Shown piece by piece: positions 4,181-5,456 of a DNA stretch of 5,456 nucleotides. The notes beneath the pieces are model-generated. The model was given only the letters and a program-made list of their open reading frames with translations, had not been told where the DNA came from and did no database searches. The DNA comes from Thermoanaerobaculia bacterium (lineage in GTDB: Bacteria; Acidobacteriota; Thermoanaerobaculia; UBA5066): assembly GCA_023717585.1 (NCBI GenBank), contig JAMQPJ010000513.1, forward strand, positions 1-5,456. Direction: 5' to 3'. A program made the position numbers and the translations under genes. Position 1 is the first letter of the stretch. Each line of letters opens with the position of its first letter.

Positions 4181-5456
4181 ATGGCTTCGTCGGTCTCCGC
4201 ACCCGTTCACGGAAACTGGATCGCCGGGAGATGGGTCCCCGCCCGCTCCGGCCGAACCTTCGAAAACCGCAACCCCGCGGACGTCACCGATCTGATCGGT
4301 CGCTTCGCCGACTCGGACGAGCGCGACGCGAAGGAGGCCGTCGACGTCGCGGCCGAGGCGTACAAGTCCTGGCGCCTCGTGCCGGGCCCGCAGCGCGGCG
4401 AGATTCTCTATCGCCTGGGCGAGATCCTGCGCGACCGCAAGGAGCGGTATGCCCGCGACATGACGCGCGAGATGGGGAAGGTCCTCAAGGAGGCCCGCGG
4501 AGACGTCCAGGAAGCCATCGACATGGCTTTCCTGATGGGCGGCGAGGGTCGGCGCCTGCACGGGCAGACGACCCCGTCGGAGCTGCCGAACAAGTTCGCG
4601 ATGTCGGTGCGGTCGCCCATCGGCGTCTGCGCGTTCATCACGCCCTGGAACTTCCCGATGGCGATTCCGGCCTGGAAGGCGACGGCCGCCCTCGTGTGCG
4701 GAAACACCGTCGTCATCAAACCCGCCACGGACACGCCGCTCTCGGTCGTGAACTTCGCGCGTGCCCTCGAGGACGCCGGCCTTCCGCCAGGCGTCTTCAA
4801 CATGGTCTCCGGCAGCGGGTCGAAGGTGGGAATGCCCCTCCTCAAGGATCCGCGCGTCAAGGTCGTGTCGTTCACGGGCTCGACGTCGGTAGGGCAGACG
4901 ATCAACGAGGCCTGCGCCCCCTCCTTCAAGCACGTCCACCTCGAGATGGGCGGCAAGAACCCGATCATCGTGCTGGACGACGCGAACCTCGAGCTCGCGG
5001 TGGATGGGTCGATCTGGGGCGCCTTCGGGACGAGCGGCCAGCGCTGCACGGCGTCCTCGCGACTCCTCGTCCACAAGAAGGTCGTCCGGAAGTTCACGGC
5101 GATGGTCGCCGAGCGCGCGGACGCTCTCAGGGTCGGCAACGGGCTCGACGAAAGGAACGAGATGGGGCCCTCCATCAACGAGAGCCAGCTCGACACCGTC
5201 CTCGACTACATTTCGATCGGCAAGGACGAGGGCGCGAAGGTCGTCGCGGGCGGCAAGCGCCTGACGGGGAAGGGCCACGACAAGGGCTGGTTCGTCGCGC
5301 CGACCGTCTTCGGAGACGGCAACCGGAAGATGCGGATCGCACGCGAGGAGATCTTCGGCGCCGTGACGGTCGTCGTGCCGATCGGCTCTTTGGAAGAGGC
5401 CATCGACGTCGCGAACGAATCGGAGTACGGCCTTTCCTCGGCCATCTTCACGCAGG
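4181..5456 (+). CDS. NAD(P)-dependent aldehyde dehydrogenase, 3' end cut by window edge
   Basis: The frame is open from ATG 4181 to the right edge: 425 complete codons of an ALDH-superfamily enzyme, usually about 480-500 residues, so roughly the last 60 are missing. It oxidises an aldehyde to the acid with NAD(P)+. Key parts are ITPWNFP (153-159, with the oxyanion Asn156), VIKPA with Lys180 for cofactor binding, the cofactor loop FTGSTSVG (231-238), the general base Glu255 in LEMGGKNP, the nucleophile Cys289 in SGQRCTASS, and EEIFGAV (389-395). All catalytic residues are present, so an active cytosolic enzyme is expected. The GQRCTASSR context resembles semialdehyde dehydrogenases (for example 2-oxoglutarate-semialdehyde type) more than acyl-CoA-forming MMSDH, but the substrate is not settled. 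It follows the bactofilin by 25 nt and has a good AAAGGA site. An aldehyde oxidiser near acetate-control genes and an organic-acid symporter fits catabolism of small carbon compounds. Confidence 0.93.
   Translation, partial: MASSVSAPVHGNWIAGRWVPARSGRTFENRNPADVTDLIGRFADSDERDAKEAVDVAAEAYKSWRLVPGPQRGEILYRLGEILRDRKERYARDMTREMGKVLKEARGDVQEAIDMAFLMGGEGRRLHGQTTPSELPNKFAMSVRSPIGVCAFITPWNFPMAIPAWKATAALVCGNTVVIKPATDTPLSVVNFARALEDAGLPPGVFNMVSGSGSKVGMPLLKDPRVKVVSFTGSTSVGQTINEACAPSFKHVHLEMGGKNPIIVLDDANLELAVDGSIWGAFGTSGQRCTASSRLLVHKKVVRKFTAMVAERADALRVGNGLDERNEMGPSINESQLDTVLDYISIGKDEGAKVVAGGKRLTGKGHDKGWFVAPTVFGDGNRKMRIAREEIFGAVTVVVPIGSLEEAIDVANESEYGLSSAIFTQ

Noticed and set aside
4103..5278. 391-codon minus-strand frame opposite the aldehyde dehydrogenase
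   Set aside because: The plus strand encodes an unmistakable ALDH with Glu255 and Cys289; the opposite frame has Arg/Asp/His-rich low-information sequence.

Overview
The window is GC-rich, gene-dense bacterial DNA. The strong G/C bias at third codon positions leaves long open frames on the strands opposite the genes. The mix of genes (AcuB/AcuC-type acetate-control proteins, a large MHS-family symporter, a bactofilin, an aldehyde dehydrogenase) fits a GC-rich, non-enteric, probably heterotrophic bacterium. An Acidobacteriota-like or comparable soil/sediment lineage is a guess; nothing in the window fixes the taxon. No RNA gene, CRISPR array, insertion sequence or phage gene was seen, and no gene-free stretch exceeds about 160 bases.

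Layout. Positions 1-142 (+) hold the C-terminal end of an unidentified gene that enters from the left. It converges on a minus-strand pair, acuB (1927-1298) then acuC (1310-171), which overlap by 13 nt. A perfect 8-bp stem-loop lies over the acuC stop between the convergent genes. AcuB is a twin-CBS plus ACT-like regulatory protein. AcuC is a complete class I HDAC-type deacetylase whose zinc and catalytic residues are all present. Together they suggest control of acetyl-CoA synthetase (or other lysine-acetylated enzymes) in acetate/acetoin use.

A divergent spacer (1928-2083) separates acuB from a plus-strand MFS/MHS transporter (2084-3700). The spacer holds a TATA-like element usable in both directions, a perfect CTGGAA/TTCCAG inverted repeat, and a 26-codon mini-ORF. 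The mini-ORF begins like a Rossmann-fold flavoprotein and stops in an ATGA overlap with the transporter start. The transporter carries an approximately 100-residue insert with two cysteines, predicted to lie outside the membrane between TM9 and TM10.

Downstream on the plus strand are a bactofilin (3760-4155) and, 25 nt later, an NAD(P)-dependent aldehyde dehydrogenase (4181 to beyond the right edge), probably transcribed together. The theme of the window is uptake and oxidation of small carboxylates or aldehydes with acetylation-based control. The bactofilin is a cytoskeletal gene that does not obviously belong to that theme. No strong evidence for a wholly new system was found; the oddest element is the truncated leader ORF ahead of the transporter.
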